Positions 28,401 through 36,480 of a stretch of DNA of 64,000 nt are shown here, in pieces. Each line of letters starts with the position of its first letter. Position 1 is the first letter of the stretch. The DNA lies in contig CBDDKU010000006.1 of the NCBI GenBank assembly GCA_965230375.1, positions 124,001 to 188,000 on the forward strand. The letters run 5' to 3'. This DNA comes from CBDDKU01 sp965230375 (lineage in GTDB: Bacteria; Bacteroidota; Bacteroidia; Flavobacteriales_D; Cryomorphaceae). The notes under the pieces were generated by a model that ran no database searches, was not told the origin of the DNA, and was given only the letters and a program-made list of their open reading frames with translations. The translations under genes and the position numbers were made by a program.

Positions 28401-28726
28401 GTTTTCACCCGAACTACTGCCTGATTTGGATCCGTACCCGGTTCAAAAATGATTCGAATGGTCCCTTCACCGGCACTCGTTGCATCTGATGCGATGTACC
28501 GCATTCCTTGCACGCCGTTAATTGACGTTTCGAGTGGGATAAGAGTAGATTTTACTAGTACATCGGCGCTTGCACCAGGGTAGGCAATGAAGATATTGAC
28601 CGTGGTTGGCGCAATTTGCGGAAATTGTGAAGTCGGTAGCTTGTTGATCGACAGTAGACCTACGAAAACAATCAGCACCGATATAACGATGGCCAAGACA
28701 GGCCGTTTGATAAACATCCTAAACAT
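25475..28726 (-). CDS. RND multidrug efflux permease, HAE1 (AcrB-like) family
   Basis: The 1083-residue inner-membrane pump has the AcrB plan: helix 1 FIKRPVLAIVISVLIVFVGLL, two periplasmic loops, proton-relay residues in GIVVDDAIVVVEAVHE near residue 410 and the lysine in VGLLGKNAVLIVEFAV near residue 925. Proton-driven export of hydrophobic or amphiphilic compounds is expected. The length is slightly above E. coli AcrB (1049) because of a charged C-terminal tail (about 1035-1083). It lies between the adaptor (23-bp gap) and the channel (4-bp overlap). Confidence 0.97.
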   Translation of the reverse strand: MFRMFIKRPVLAIVISVLIVFVGLLSINKLPTSQFPQIAPTTVNIFIAYPGASADVLVKSTLIPLETSINGVQGMRYIASDATSAGEGTIRIIFEPGTDPNQAVVRVKTRVDQVMPLLPPLVQREGVIITPVQPSMLMYVNVFSEDDNNDEKFLYNYAYTKIVPELQRIEGIASAQILGSRKYAMRVWLKPDRMRAYNVSAEEVLEAMEEQSLIARPGRLGRSSGKESQALEYVLTYKGRFNEPDEYENIVIKANSEGEILKLGDIADVELGSEFFDIYSNLDGKPSASIVLKQTFGSNASEVIDQVKLKLGEMEGSLPPGVDYQISYDVSTFLDASIHQVIHTLRDAFFLVALVVFLFLGDWRSTLIPIIAVPVSLIGAFFVMQLFGLSINLITLFALVLAIGIVVDDAIVVVEAVHEKMATKHLAPYAAVKEVIGEISGAIIAITLVMVSVFVPISFMTGPVGVFYRQFSITMAGAIIISAVVALTLTPVLCAMILKNNHGKPRKKSLANRFLDGFNRQFEKLTGRYVNVLRFIVNRRFLTYGILIAFCAGIVITNQSLPAGFIPNEDQGTIYAIIQTPPGATLERTNEVSHNLHLICEEMDDVESVSSLAGYEIMTEGRGSNAGTCLINLKPWSERKHSVHEIMEELEHETKELGAVIEFFEPPAVPGFGSSGGFALRMLDKTDNTDYLEFEKINNSFMDALQERPELTGLFTFFAANYPQFELEINSGAAMQKGVSVGDAVENLNILIGSTYEQGFIKYGRFFKVYTQSAPEYRRMPSDLEKLFVKNEAGEMVPYSSFMTLKKKLGPNEITRYNLYNSAAIRGLPAKGYTSSDAIQAIQEVAKENLPYGYDIAWEGISYDESRRGNESIYIFIIVLIFVYLVLAAQYESFVLPLAVILSLPIGIFGSFALLKFMGLANDVYAQIGLIMLVGLLGKNAVLIVEFAVQRRREGLSLYEAAIDGARVRFRPILMTSFAFVAGLIPLILATGAGAIGNRTIGGSAMGGMLLGTLIGVLVIPGLYYIFAKMIDGRKLIRDEADTPISEDVGHSLSDEKETDDPSRHKKSLLAKIISKNKEQKKS

Positions 28727-28749
28727 GGTGTTTTCTTTTTAAAGATGAA

Positions 28750-29826
28750 TTATTCGGCGTAGAGATCGAGGCTCGCAAAGACGGCCCGAGGTTCCATGTA
28801 CTGGTGATCAATTTTGTCGCCATCCTTCACAAGTCGGATTCCGTCTAGCAAGATGAGATCACCTTCTTGAAGCCCTTTGTCAACTGAAAATAGATGTGGT
28901 AGCTCAGCGTCGATCACCACTTCTCTTTGGCGTATGATGCTGTCTTGATCAATGACGAAAACGAACTTTTTCTCAAGTACTTCAAACGTTGCTTTTTGCG
29001 GTATGATCAAGGCATCGCTCAATGGTAACTCCATGAGAATGCTACCCGTTTCTCCGTGTCTAAGCAGTTGGTCTGGATTGGAGAAGTTGGCTCGGAAAGC
29101 GATGTTTCCCGTTTCGTTATTGAATTCCCCTTCAATGGTTTCTACCACCCCATCTTGATCAAAGAATCGATTGTTGGCCAACAAGAGTCGAACCGCCTGA
29201 TCCTTATTCCGTCTATCGCTCATCATGTAGTCGAGGTACTCTGCTTCAGGTACGTTGAAGTACACCCACATTTCGCTGTTGTCAGAAAGCGTTGTCAGCA
29301 ATTCTCCTTCTTCCAGTAAACTACCCTCACGTACCAGCAAGTGGTCCATGATACCATCGAAAGGCGCTTTAACATTGGTGAAATCTAAGTGCGTAGATGC
29401 CATTGTGACTTGGGCCATGGCTTTTTCATACCGAGCTTTAGCCATCGCCAGTTCGTTGGCTGAAACAATGTTGCTGTCGGCTAGCTGTTTGGTGTTTTTG
29501 TATTCAATGGCGGCCACATCAGCTTCGGCTTGAGCACTGCTCAACTCGGCTTCGTATACATTGGGCATGATCTTAAACATGGGCTGGCCTTTGCGTACAA
29601 ACTGCCCTTCATCTACCGTAATTTCTTGGAGATAACCCCGCTCAAGGGCTCTGAGTTCAATGTGCTTGATAGAGTGGATTTGGCAAACGTAGTCCTTAAC
29701 AATTATCGTATCCGTTTTTAAAGGACTGGTAACCTTAAATTTTATCGGTTTATGGTGTTCTTCTTCGTGGTGGCTACAGCTCTGGATAGTGATGCTGGCC
29801 AAGACTAATAGGATGAGAAGTCTCAT
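28750..29826 (-). CDS. RND efflux periplasmic adaptor (membrane fusion protein)
   Basis: The 358-residue lipoprotein (lipobox IQSC, mature Cys near 17) is followed by a His/Glu-rich tip (HHEEEHHK). Next come a barrel-sandwich hybrid (ALERGYLQEITVDEGQFVRKGQPMF, split near residue 62), a helical hairpin and the second half VKAPFDGIMDHLLVREGSLLEEG near residue 152. It joins the pump to the outer-membrane channel. The gene is first in the three-gene operon. No TetR or other regulator is adjacent, so regulation is not evident. Confidence 0.95.
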   Translation of the reverse strand: MRLLILLVLASITIQSCSHHEEEHHKPIKFKVTSPLKTDTIIVKDYVCQIHSIKHIELRALERGYLQEITVDEGQFVRKGQPMFKIMPNVYEAELSSAQAEADVAAIEYKNTKQLADSNIVSANELAMAKARYEKAMAQVTMASTHLDFTNVKAPFDGIMDHLLVREGSLLEEGELLTTLSDNSEMWVYFNVPEAEYLDYMMSDRRNKDQAVRLLLANNRFFDQDGVVETIEGEFNNETGNIAFRANFSNPDQLLRHGETGSILMELPLSDALIIPQKATFEVLEKKFVFVIDQDSIIRQREVVIDAELPHLFSVDKGLQEGDLILLDGIRLVKDGDKIDHQYMEPRAVFASLDLYAE

Positions 29827-29902
29827 TTTAAATGGGTTTTAAGCTTGATCGATTGAATGAAGCAGAACCTATTCTGCTTATTCGAAAACTGAATCGTTGA
29901 GA

Positions 29903-29920
29903 GTCGCTTTAAACAGCGAC
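29903..29920. terminator. Short hairpin between the small gene and the RND operon
   Basis: GTCGCT pairs with AGCGAC over TTAAAC. It lies in the 131-bp gap between the small gene at 29958 and the adaptor start at 29826. It might terminate the former or be part of the operon leader. Confidence 0.3.
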
Positions 29921-29957
29921 GTCAAGATGGCTGGAAGGAAAGTCCAGCAAAACCCAT

Positions 29958-30365
29958 TTATAATCTGAAAACCTGTAAAATCAGGTAGCACGGAACGCTT
30001 TGATCGTGCTTATTTAGGTTGAAGTCCTGGATGGACTTATTCGATGCTTTTGAATCGTGATCGCTCGATCTTGCTCGGATAGGGCTTGTCAAAAAGCGAC
30101 TTGCGCCTTCACAATCATCCTTGCTTTCCTCTTCTGTTTCCTCTACTTCTACTTCGGCAAAATACGGATGTGGTAACGAGCGGTGTGAACTTGGCGATAC
30201 AGATGTATGGGATGCAATCGGAGCAGTCTGCTCGAGCGAAGAATTGGTTTGGTTAAAGTCAGAAGAAAGGGCATCAGCTGTAAATCCAAAAAACTGGAAA
30301 GCCAGAATAAGAATAAGGGCTATTCCGTGAAAATTGAACTTGGTGTATAGGCTTGTTCGATTCAC
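29958..30365 (-). CDS. Small exported protein upstream of the RND operon
   Basis: The 135-residue protein has a hydrophobic segment (residues 14-32, GIALILILAFQFFGFTADAL) that is a likely signal peptide or anchor. A Ser/Pro-rich region and an acidic patch (VEVEETEEESKDDCEG) follow. I recognise no family. It is on the same strand as the RND operon, 131 bp upstream, and could be co-transcribed or be the product of a separate short transcript. Confidence 0.55.
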   Translation of the reverse strand: MNRTSLYTKFNFHGIALILILAFQFFGFTADALSSDFNQTNSSLEQTAPIASHTSVSPSSHRSLPHPYFAEVEVEETEEESKDDCEGASRFLTSPIRARSSDHDSKASNKSIQDFNLNKHDQSVPCYLILQVFRL

Positions 30366-30497
30366 AGCTTTAAATCATATGTAGCTATGCTGATGGGTTT
30401 CAGTGCATTCAAACTACGCAACAAATGTATGCAAGTATTCAAGGCAAAGGTTTAAATATTTGCTAAATTTTGAATTAACCCTTTCAGTTTGAAACGC

Positions 30498-31499
30498 CTA
30501 TTGACCGTAATAAACGTTTGTGAAGACCCCGTTTCGCACTTCGTAAATCTCGTTGGTGTCTTCATTGATTGAGTCAAAAGAAAACTCCCCGGAAACAAGT
30601 TTGTTCACCGTGTCAATGTCGGTGATGGTGCACGTTGCCGAAGCGACGGAGTCAGATCTGGACTCAAAATCGATGCTATCATCATCGTCGGCGTTGTACT
30701 GTCCAAAAAAGAAAAAATCGTCGTTGGCTCCGCTGTATCCGACTCCGGATCCAGACCCTTCCAAATCTTCAGTAAATAAGTTGAGACTGATGGCCTGGGC
30801 CAAATCACCTTGATACTGCGACCCAGCTACCAGCAGGTAGTTGTCTAGAATCTCATTGTCAATAAATGTCCCAACCACAAAAAGCCCGCTAGACGTAAAC
30901 GGTACGCCATCAATCTCTGCAGAAACTGATGCAACCGGGTTTTCTCCAGATGGATTGTAAGTGTAAGATACATCAGTAAAGACGCCATCTTCAATAATTA
31001 TTACCTGGCCTGTAGCGTTGTCTTCAGCTTCGAAAGAAAAGGTTCCAGAAATTAGTTTCTCGTCAAAATCTATGCTGGTGATCGTGCAAAGCGCCGACTC
31101 ATTATCATCTGAACTGGCGTTAATTTCGTCTCCACCTTCAGCGTCTTGGGTGTATCCACCTACAGCCAATTCATTGCTGTTTTGACCTGAAAACTCCGAC
31201 CCTGCGCTGAGCGACAAAAAGTCACTTCCCACCAAACCGATCGTCACGCCTTCGTTTACTCCACCCGAAACGGTGACCCCACCTATCGAAATTGTATAAG
31301 AACCATTGTTTCCTTCAGAGACAATAGCTGTTACAAAAGGCGATGAGCTGCTGAAATCTTCTCCATCAATTGTAGCTGTGATCGTGCCAGCATCCGGTGT
31401 ATTTCCTGGAATGTTCGAATCACTTTCATCATCCGATTCACAGCCAGAAAGGAGTACGAAACTGAATACTAGCAGTGCACTTAGAAATTGGGTTTTCAT
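30498..31499 (-). CDS. Lipoprotein with two DUF6252-like repeats
   Basis: The 333-residue lipoprotein (lipobox LSGC near residue 20) has an acidic linker (ESDDESDSN) and two similar beta domains. The first spans about 37-180 (ITATIDGEDFSSSSPFVTA, CTITSIDFDEKLISGTFSFEA, DGVFTDVSY) and the second about 185-333 (VSAEIDGVPFTSSGLFVVG, CTITDIDTVNKLVSGEFSFDS, NGVFTNVYY). The internal duplication is plain in the sequence. DUF6252 lipoproteins are common in Bacteroidota and of unknown function. Confidence 0.85.
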   Translation of the reverse strand: MKTQFLSALLVFSFVLLSGCESDDESDSNIPGNTPDAGTITATIDGEDFSSSSPFVTAIVSEGNNGSYTISIGGVTVSGGVNEGVTIGLVGSDFLSLSAGSEFSGQNSNELAVGGYTQDAEGGDEINASSDDNESALCTITSIDFDEKLISGTFSFEAEDNATGQVIIIEDGVFTDVSYTYNPSGENPVASVSAEIDGVPFTSSGLFVVGTFIDNEILDNYLLVAGSQYQGDLAQAISLNLFTEDLEGSGSGVGYSGANDDFFFFGQYNADDDDSIDFESRSDSVASATCTITDIDTVNKLVSGEFSFDSINEDTNEIYEVRNGVFTNVYYGQ

Positions 31500-31970
31500 C
31501 GTAAAAGGTTGATTGGTTGTGTTTTGTGGGGGTAAAGCTAGTGGAAATAATGACTTGATAGGCCTTGATTTTTGAAAGAGCCACGTGGAGTTATCTGGAG
31601 ATTATTTGCAGAACTTGCATTCTGAATTGATGTAAGCTGTATTGAAGAGAAAACTTAAATTTGATGCTGCGGCATTTGAATGACAATGTACCAGCAAGTT
31701 TCAAAAGCTTCAGATGAATCAGAGATTAAAAAATGGAAAGAGTAATAACAAGAGTGGTACTCTGAATTTCATTTCTTGGTACTATAATTTCAAATTTTGG
31801 GCTTACTTATTACTTTTCATATTGTTGTTGATGGTGGGGCTATGCTCTGATTAATCAAATCTGCATCATCACATTGCTTAGCATAAGTGTTAGTTCCAGA
31901 AACAGCACGGTTGAGTTTTAGAAGTTCAGCATCATGTTTTAGAGTATTTTCCGTCTTGCAGCAAATAGAT
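31500..31970. other. 471-bp intergenic region with a right-arm repeat copy
   Basis: It holds the repeat copy at 31631-31680. The remainder is AT-rich and no convincing gene is seen. Confidence 0.5.
31631..31680 (+). repeat. Cassette-type repeat, right-arm copy R0
   Basis: It contains AGCTGTATTGAAGAGAAAAC followed by TTAAATTTGATGCTGCGGCATTT, close to the right-arm core shared by the copies at 35608, 38276, 38723 and 39331. It is the most diverged copy. Confidence 0.6.
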
Positions 31971-32174
31971 ATGGACAAACTTCTTCTACTAATTTTCTTT
32001 GTATACGTAGGTATTGTTGTTTGGTCTATTCTTTACTTCAAGAGAAAAGCGGCAAGTTCTCCAAAGCTTGACCGTAAAAAACTAGTCTTAAAATATTGCC
32101 TGCTTCACGGAGTTCTTTTTGTTTGGATGTTCATTCTGTTCTCACTTTGCTTTTTTATAGCATCGGTGAATTAA
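31971..32174 (+). CDS. Small two-helix membrane protein
   Basis: The 67-residue protein has two membrane helices (residues 3-22 and 45-65) separated by a basic loop. The ATG at 31971 gives the natural start. A near-identical copy with a premature stop lies at 34495-34698. No family is recognised. The similarity persists about 35 bp past the stop codon, then ends, which marks a small duplication unit. The strong hairpin at 32223 ends it. Confidence 0.7.
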   Translation: MDKLLLLIFFVYVGIVVWSILYFKRKAASSPKLDRKKLVLKYCLLHGVLFVWMFILFSLCFFIASVN

Positions 32175-32222
32175 AAGGCAAAATAACCAGAACAAAGTTA
32201 TACCTGATATTTAATGTTACAA

Positions 32223-32250
32223 TTAAGGCGCCTCGATCAAGGCGCCTTAA
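32223..32250. terminator. Bidirectional terminator, 11-bp perfect stem
   Basis: TTAAGGCGCCT pairs with AGGCGCCTTAA over CGATCA and is followed by TAATT. It sits between the convergent small membrane gene and the T9SS protein. Confidence 0.85.
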
Positions 32251-32275
32251 TAATTAGATTAAAGGATGATCACAC

Positions 32276-34144
32276 CTACTCAATAATTAAGGGTTTGGTT
32301 AATCGCTCTGTGTTTGATTGAATGACCAAAGTGTATATTCCAGATGGGTATCCAATTAAGTCAAGTTGAAAGGTTTGGATTCCCACCGCAAAAAGTGAGG
32401 GTGCATTAACAACATATTCTTTTCCTTGAGAGTCAAACAGGCTCACAGAATAAGTTCTTTGTTTAGTTATTTCCACTTGGACATTTACATTTTTAGTTGT
32501 GGGGTTGGGATAAATGGACTGAATTTTTGATTCGAATTTTTCGTTCTCTAACGATCCATTTTCAGTTACTATTAAAGATCCACAGTCGTTCAGATTAAAA
32601 TATCCCGTAGCTGATATTTCAGCACCGCAGTCTTTGCGGAGGGAAAGTTTAATTCCAACTATGCCAGTAACGTTCTCAAGTATATCACCTTCAGAGTCTG
32701 GCAGATTATTGATATTGGCAACGCCTGAAAACGATCCATTGACCCATCCTGAGTTATAATAGTAGTCTGTAGGATTTGTGGATGGATTACAATACTTACC
32801 GACAGCTTCAAAAATCTCCAGTTTATATTCGTTGCTTGATCCTTCTATTGAAGCGTTTAGTGGAAGAGTACTTTCTTGACAATAAGAAGGCAGTCTTCCA
32901 AGACACCCGGTAGGTAAAAAGCTAAACTGGGTATCCAGTATAAGTCCATTAATCAAGAGAGGATTGACGGATTCATAATCAATTAATTTTGGTAATGAGT
33001 ATGCTTCAGTACCTGCAAGTGGTCCGATCATCACACGCGAGTCAATGTTAATTGGAACAACGTGAGAAAATGACCCGGTCGTTGTGAATCCTACTAACTC
33101 GGCATAGCCATTTGATGTTGGAGACATACCATAGATACGATTATTTTGAGCTCTTTCTAAGTACGTGTTGGTAAGGTCATAATTTCCAATACTAAAGTCT
33201 GTAATTGATTGGTTAGCAAGTGTAAAGCGTTTTACGCCATTAAGTGTCGAAATAATAAGTCTAGGGGACGATGTGGAATTATTGAACTCAATTCCCCTTG
33301 GATTATCAATATTCGGAGTTACGATTGAAGAAGGTACATACGTCCCTGTGCTAGGGTCTATTTCAATAATGTGAACACTACCTAGACCATAAATAGAAGT
33401 CCATGCTAGTATATCATTACCTCTAGATAGCTCAACTTCCAAAGGTGCGAAGTGAAGCCAAAAAGTCAAACCTAATGTTGATGGGTCGGCAACCATTACA
33501 AGGGGGGAGATACCATTAGCGTCAATAGTACTTCTCATTACACCTGGTTCACCTACAACATAAAGAAATCTTTCTGCCGACGCTCCTGTTCCAGTGTAAA
33601 CCTTTGAAACGACAAAGTTTGGCGCCGTCATTCCTGTTTGAACAACAGACTGATCAACTATAAATGGCTCTGGTTCACAGCCAACATTTTCATCAGATAA
33701 GATAACTACACTACTACCACTTGCGTCGATTTCTACATATCCTAATTTCGCATCAGAAAGATTGGCATTAACGAAGATTACATAAAATTTCTTACAAGTG
33801 CCTGGAATCGGTACTATACACGGACGGTTTGCCAGAATTTCATAATCTCCAGGGCCAGAACTATTGCACCCATTCACATAAGTTTTAGGCAACTCTCCTA
33901 CAGATGCTCCTGAATCATCGAATACTTTTCTGTCTTTAATGTAAAATAGAAGGTTGCCGTTGTCATCAAAGGCCCCTGATGAGAACGAATAGGTGTCGCC
34001 CGGATTTCCGGGTAAACTTGTTGCAGAAGGAGAAGGGTTCATTGTTATCTGCTGGTCGGGCATTGCCCAATATTTTGATTGCGCAGAAATGGTAGTTGTG
34101 GTGACAGTCACTAATAAGACTAAGAAAAATTTCTTGAGTTTCAT
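32276..34144 (-). CDS. Large secreted protein with T9SS type A sorting tail
   Basis: The 622-residue protein has a signal peptide (MKLKKFFLVLLVTVTTTTISAQ, split as K-rich start and hydrophobic core). The beta-rich body has WD/kelch-like strand patterns (LLFYIKDRKVFDDSGASVGELP, GLGSVHIIEIDPSTGTYVPS), and the type A T9SS domain is seen at the end (SIYPNPTTKNVNVQVE, VSLFDSQGKEY, GIYTLVIQS, KPLIIE). The ATG at 34144 is chosen because the signal peptide starts there; an upstream in-frame ATG at 34183 only adds a hydrophilic leader. Surface display or release is expected. Confidence 0.88.
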   Translation of the reverse strand: MKLKKFFLVLLVTVTTTTISAQSKYWAMPDQQITMNPSPSATSLPGNPGDTYSFSSGAFDDNGNLLFYIKDRKVFDDSGASVGELPKTYVNGCNSSGPGDYEILANRPCIVPIPGTCKKFYVIFVNANLSDAKLGYVEIDASGSSVVILSDENVGCEPEPFIVDQSVVQTGMTAPNFVVSKVYTGTGASAERFLYVVGEPGVMRSTIDANGISPLVMVADPSTLGLTFWLHFAPLEVELSRGNDILAWTSIYGLGSVHIIEIDPSTGTYVPSSIVTPNIDNPRGIEFNNSTSSPRLIISTLNGVKRFTLANQSITDFSIGNYDLTNTYLERAQNNRIYGMSPTSNGYAELVGFTTTGSFSHVVPINIDSRVMIGPLAGTEAYSLPKLIDYESVNPLLINGLILDTQFSFLPTGCLGRLPSYCQESTLPLNASIEGSSNEYKLEIFEAVGKYCNPSTNPTDYYYNSGWVNGSFSGVANINNLPDSEGDILENVTGIVGIKLSLRKDCGAEISATGYFNLNDCGSLIVTENGSLENEKFESKIQSIYPNPTTKNVNVQVEITKQRTYSVSLFDSQGKEYVVNAPSLFAVGIQTFQLDLIGYPSGIYTLVIQSNTERLTKPLIIE

Positions 34145-34494
34145 CGAATAAAATTTTGGTTCTCCAGTAATGTAAGACTCCATCCAATTCTGAATGTTAA
34201 ATTAATGTTATTTATCACCTAGGATGAATTTTACTCTTGAAGAAAATTGTAAATGTTCGTTGAATTTTGACAGTGCCCATGCAAACGTATCTGAGTAATG
34301 ATATGCTCCTTCTTCGCTCAGCTGCATATACATTTTTCGATCGTAATAGTTCTATAATGAGTTCCACTCTGATAAATTCTTCCACCGACTTATTTATTAG
34401 TACAGATCATTTGGATTGCTGCGATGAGTGATATCAGCAGTCTTTGTTAGAAAGCTCAGACTTGAAGGGCCTTAGCAGATGTATCGCAGCGGAT
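34145..34494. other. Intergenic region before the broken gene copy
   Basis: 350 bp without a convincing gene. The segment just before 34495 shares only a few bases (GCAGC..ATATGGAC) with the region before the intact copy at 31971, so the duplicated unit starts near the start codon. Confidence 0.4.
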
Positions 34495-34698
34495 ATGGAC
34501 AAACTTCTTTTACTAATTTTCTTTGTATAGGTAGGTGTTGTTGTTTGGTCCATTATTTACTTCCAGAGAAAAGTGGCGAGCACTCCGAAGCATAATCGTA
34601 AAAAACTAGTCTTAAAATATTGGCTGCTTCACGGAGCTCTTCTTATTTGGATGTTTATCCTATGCTCTCTGTGCTTTTTTATAGCATCGGTGGTTTAA
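34495..34698 (+). pseudogene. Broken paralogue of the small membrane gene at 31971
   Basis: It has the same length (68 codons with stop) as 31971-32174 and matches it along the whole frame. Codon 12 is TAG in place of TAC (Tyr), an in-frame nonsense change at 34528. The reading frame is otherwise intact, including the second helix and the end IASV. The downstream flank also matches for about 35 bp. A recent duplication followed by one inactivating change is the simplest reading. Confidence 0.8.
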
Positions 34699-34743
34699 AG
34701 CGCAAAATCGCCAGAACGCAAGAGCTTCCTGTTCATTCTTCTA

Positions 34744-35442
34744 TCAGTTCAATATAAAATCTACCGCCATCTGGGCATGCAAATTAGTGGTAGCCAGCAT
34801 GGGAATATCGGCCTCGTAATCTTTGAGTAGAATGGGGAGTTCAGTGCACCCCAATATGATCCCATCGACACCCCGCGATTGAAGTTTTCTTATCTCTTCT
34901 TTATAAAACGTTTTGGCCTCCAGGCTGAAATTTCCCTGTGTCAGTTCATGAGATACATAGTGATGCGATTGGTCCAAAGCATCACCTTCGGGATGTATCA
35001 CTTCCATATTGAATTTTTCGCCCAGGTAGCCACTGATAAAACTCCTGGTCATGGTGGGTTTGTTCCCGAGTATCCCGAGTTTTTCGAGCCCTAAACGCTT
35101 AGCTTCGCGCCCCGTGGCCTCTGCAATATGCAGAAATGGGATGCCAATTTGGGGCTGAACAAAATCGTAGACCATATGCGGCGTATTGGCACAAATGGCG
35201 ATAGCACCTGCTCCCGCTGCTTCCAGTTTTTTGGCCGTCTCGAGATATTTCGATTGAATAAGCTCCTTATCAAGTGTCCGCATAATCGCGATGTTGATAC
35301 TGTGAAGAATGATCGGGGGACTGTTCCAGGCTCCAATTCTGTCAGCCACCCGTTCTTGAATAAAGCGGTAATACACTTCTGTAGCGTGCCAGGATGTTCC
35401 TCCGATCATGCCCAGCGTGTTCATTTCAATAATCTCGTTCAT
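34744..35442 (-). CDS. Aspartate/glutamate racemase family protein
   Basis: The 232-residue enzyme has the two-cysteine racemase plan: Cys84 in AIAICANTPHM and Cys199 in IILGCTELPILL, with the N-terminal LGMIGGTSWHAT. These enzymes interconvert L- and D-Asp/Glu by two-base catalysis in the cytoplasm. M1 at 35442 is used; M7 at 35424 is also possible. It lies among accessory genes rather than in a cell-wall cluster, so D-amino acid supply for another purpose is possible. Confidence 0.93.
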   Translation of the reverse strand: MNEIIEMNTLGMIGGTSWHATEVYYRFIQERVADRIGAWNSPPIILHSINIAIMRTLDKELIQSKYLETAKKLEAAGAGAIAICANTPHMVYDFVQPQIGIPFLHIAEATGREAKRLGLEKLGILGNKPTMTRSFISGYLGEKFNMEVIHPEGDALDQSHHYVSHELTQGNFSLEAKTFYKEEIRKLQSRGVDGIILGCTELPILLKDYEADIPMLATTNLHAQMAVDFILN

Positions 35443-35607
35443 ATAGCAAAGTTAGGAAAGGAGCAGGACGAGATTTGCGACTTAGTTTACAGAAGTCTTC
35501 AAAGCAGTAAATTTCTCTATACAGCATAGTCTTGTGCTGTGTTGTAAAACGGGTCTACCTTCCCGCCAATGTCTTAACCAATTCAACCACGAGCCTTTCG
35601 GTAAAAT

Positions 35608-35678
35608 GAGCTGTAAGCAGTTTTGAAGAGAAAACATAGATTTAGTGCTGTAGCATTGCAAAACCTGCAGAGCTGGGG
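35608..35678 (+). repeat. Cassette-type repeat, right-arm copy R1
   Basis: It contains GAGCTGTAAGCAGTTTTGAA, GAGAAAACATAGATTTAGTG and a tail ending TGCAGAGCTGGGG. It lies just outside the C-terminal end of the gene at 35712. Confidence 0.7.
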
Positions 35679-35711
35679 CTAAGATCACTCTCTTGGAAGA
35701 AATAATGAATT

Positions 35712-36287
35712 CTATCGTGTATAATGTGGTGCCTTGGTTAACTTATCTTGAAGATATGACTGTATAGATGAAGCGGCTTTTGAAGGGTCTTGTAACTCTA
35801 TAGTTGAAAGGAGGAGATATTTAATGCCGTATTCACCAACTCCAAATACTTTCAGCACGTAGTGGCTTTGAGCAAAAAATAAGAAGAGTGTTTTTTGGTG
35901 ATTTTCATATATAATTGACTTGATTTTAACATAAGGCAATGCTATGGGACGGTAGGAAGTGTCTTCATTCGAGTATGTTAGGACATCTTCATTTATTTGT
36001 AAATAACTATTACCTGTATTTAGACGATTATTGAAGAAAATGAAAAGTAGGATGAAGCAAAGTACAGCGGGAGGTACCGCATGAAGTGAAGCCCCCTTTA
36101 GATATATATAAAGAGCAAGACATCCTACCCCAATAGTCCATACTAAGTACTTCCAATCATCCTTTTTATTCTCAACTATAGTTAAGAGAATCCCATCGGA
36201 TTCTTCACTGAATCTGATATTGGTTCCTTCTAGTCTTCTTTCAAGAGTTGTGAGATTTACTCTTCCAAGCTGTTTTTTATTACCCAT
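35712..36287 (-). CDS. Two-helix membrane protein with PH-like C-terminal part
   Basis: The 191-residue protein has a cytoplasmic head, two close membrane helices (about 50-70 and 75-92) and a C-terminal beta-rich part (YLQINEDVLTYSNEDTSYRPIALPYVKIKSIIYENHQKTLFLFF) that resembles bacterial PH-like domains. No name can be given. The ATG at 36287 is used; a TTG ten codons earlier is in frame. It lies between a right-arm and a left-arm repeat copy, so it looks like a cassette gene. Confidence 0.65.
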   Translation of the reverse strand: MGNKKQLGRVNLTTLERRLEGTNIRFSEESDGILLTIVENKKDDWKYLVWTIGVGCLALYIYLKGASLHAVPPAVLCFILLFIFFNNRLNTGNSYLQINEDVLTYSNEDTSYRPIALPYVKIKSIIYENHQKTLFLFFAQSHYVLKVFGVGEYGIKYLLLSTIELQDPSKAASSIQSYLQDKLTKAPHYTR

Positions 36288-36360
36288 AAGTTGCCCCAAC
36301 CTTAGCTTCACTAACAAGAGATTGCAATATTATTGTTTTGATTTTACAATTGTTTACTCT

Positions 36361-36420
36361 GCTCCCCTGCATCTACTTCCTTCGGTCGTGATATCGCTTT
36401 GCTAAGTTGTAATGCTGGGG
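36361..36420 (+). repeat. Cassette-type repeat, left-arm copy L1
   Basis: GCTCCCCTGCATCTACTTCC, TTCGGTCGTGATATCGCT and AATGCTGGGG align with the left half of the junction at 38723. It sits between the gene at 35712 and the hipA end. Confidence 0.7.
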
Positions 36421-36480
36421 TGGGGGCTAGCCACACCACACAAATCAGCCCACAGCACTATCAATTTTCAGTTAACGACC

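Noticed and set aside
35482..35688. Minus-strand frame of 68 codons
   Set aside because: It lies over the repeat copy at 35608 and has an unnatural composition; it is a product of the repeat.
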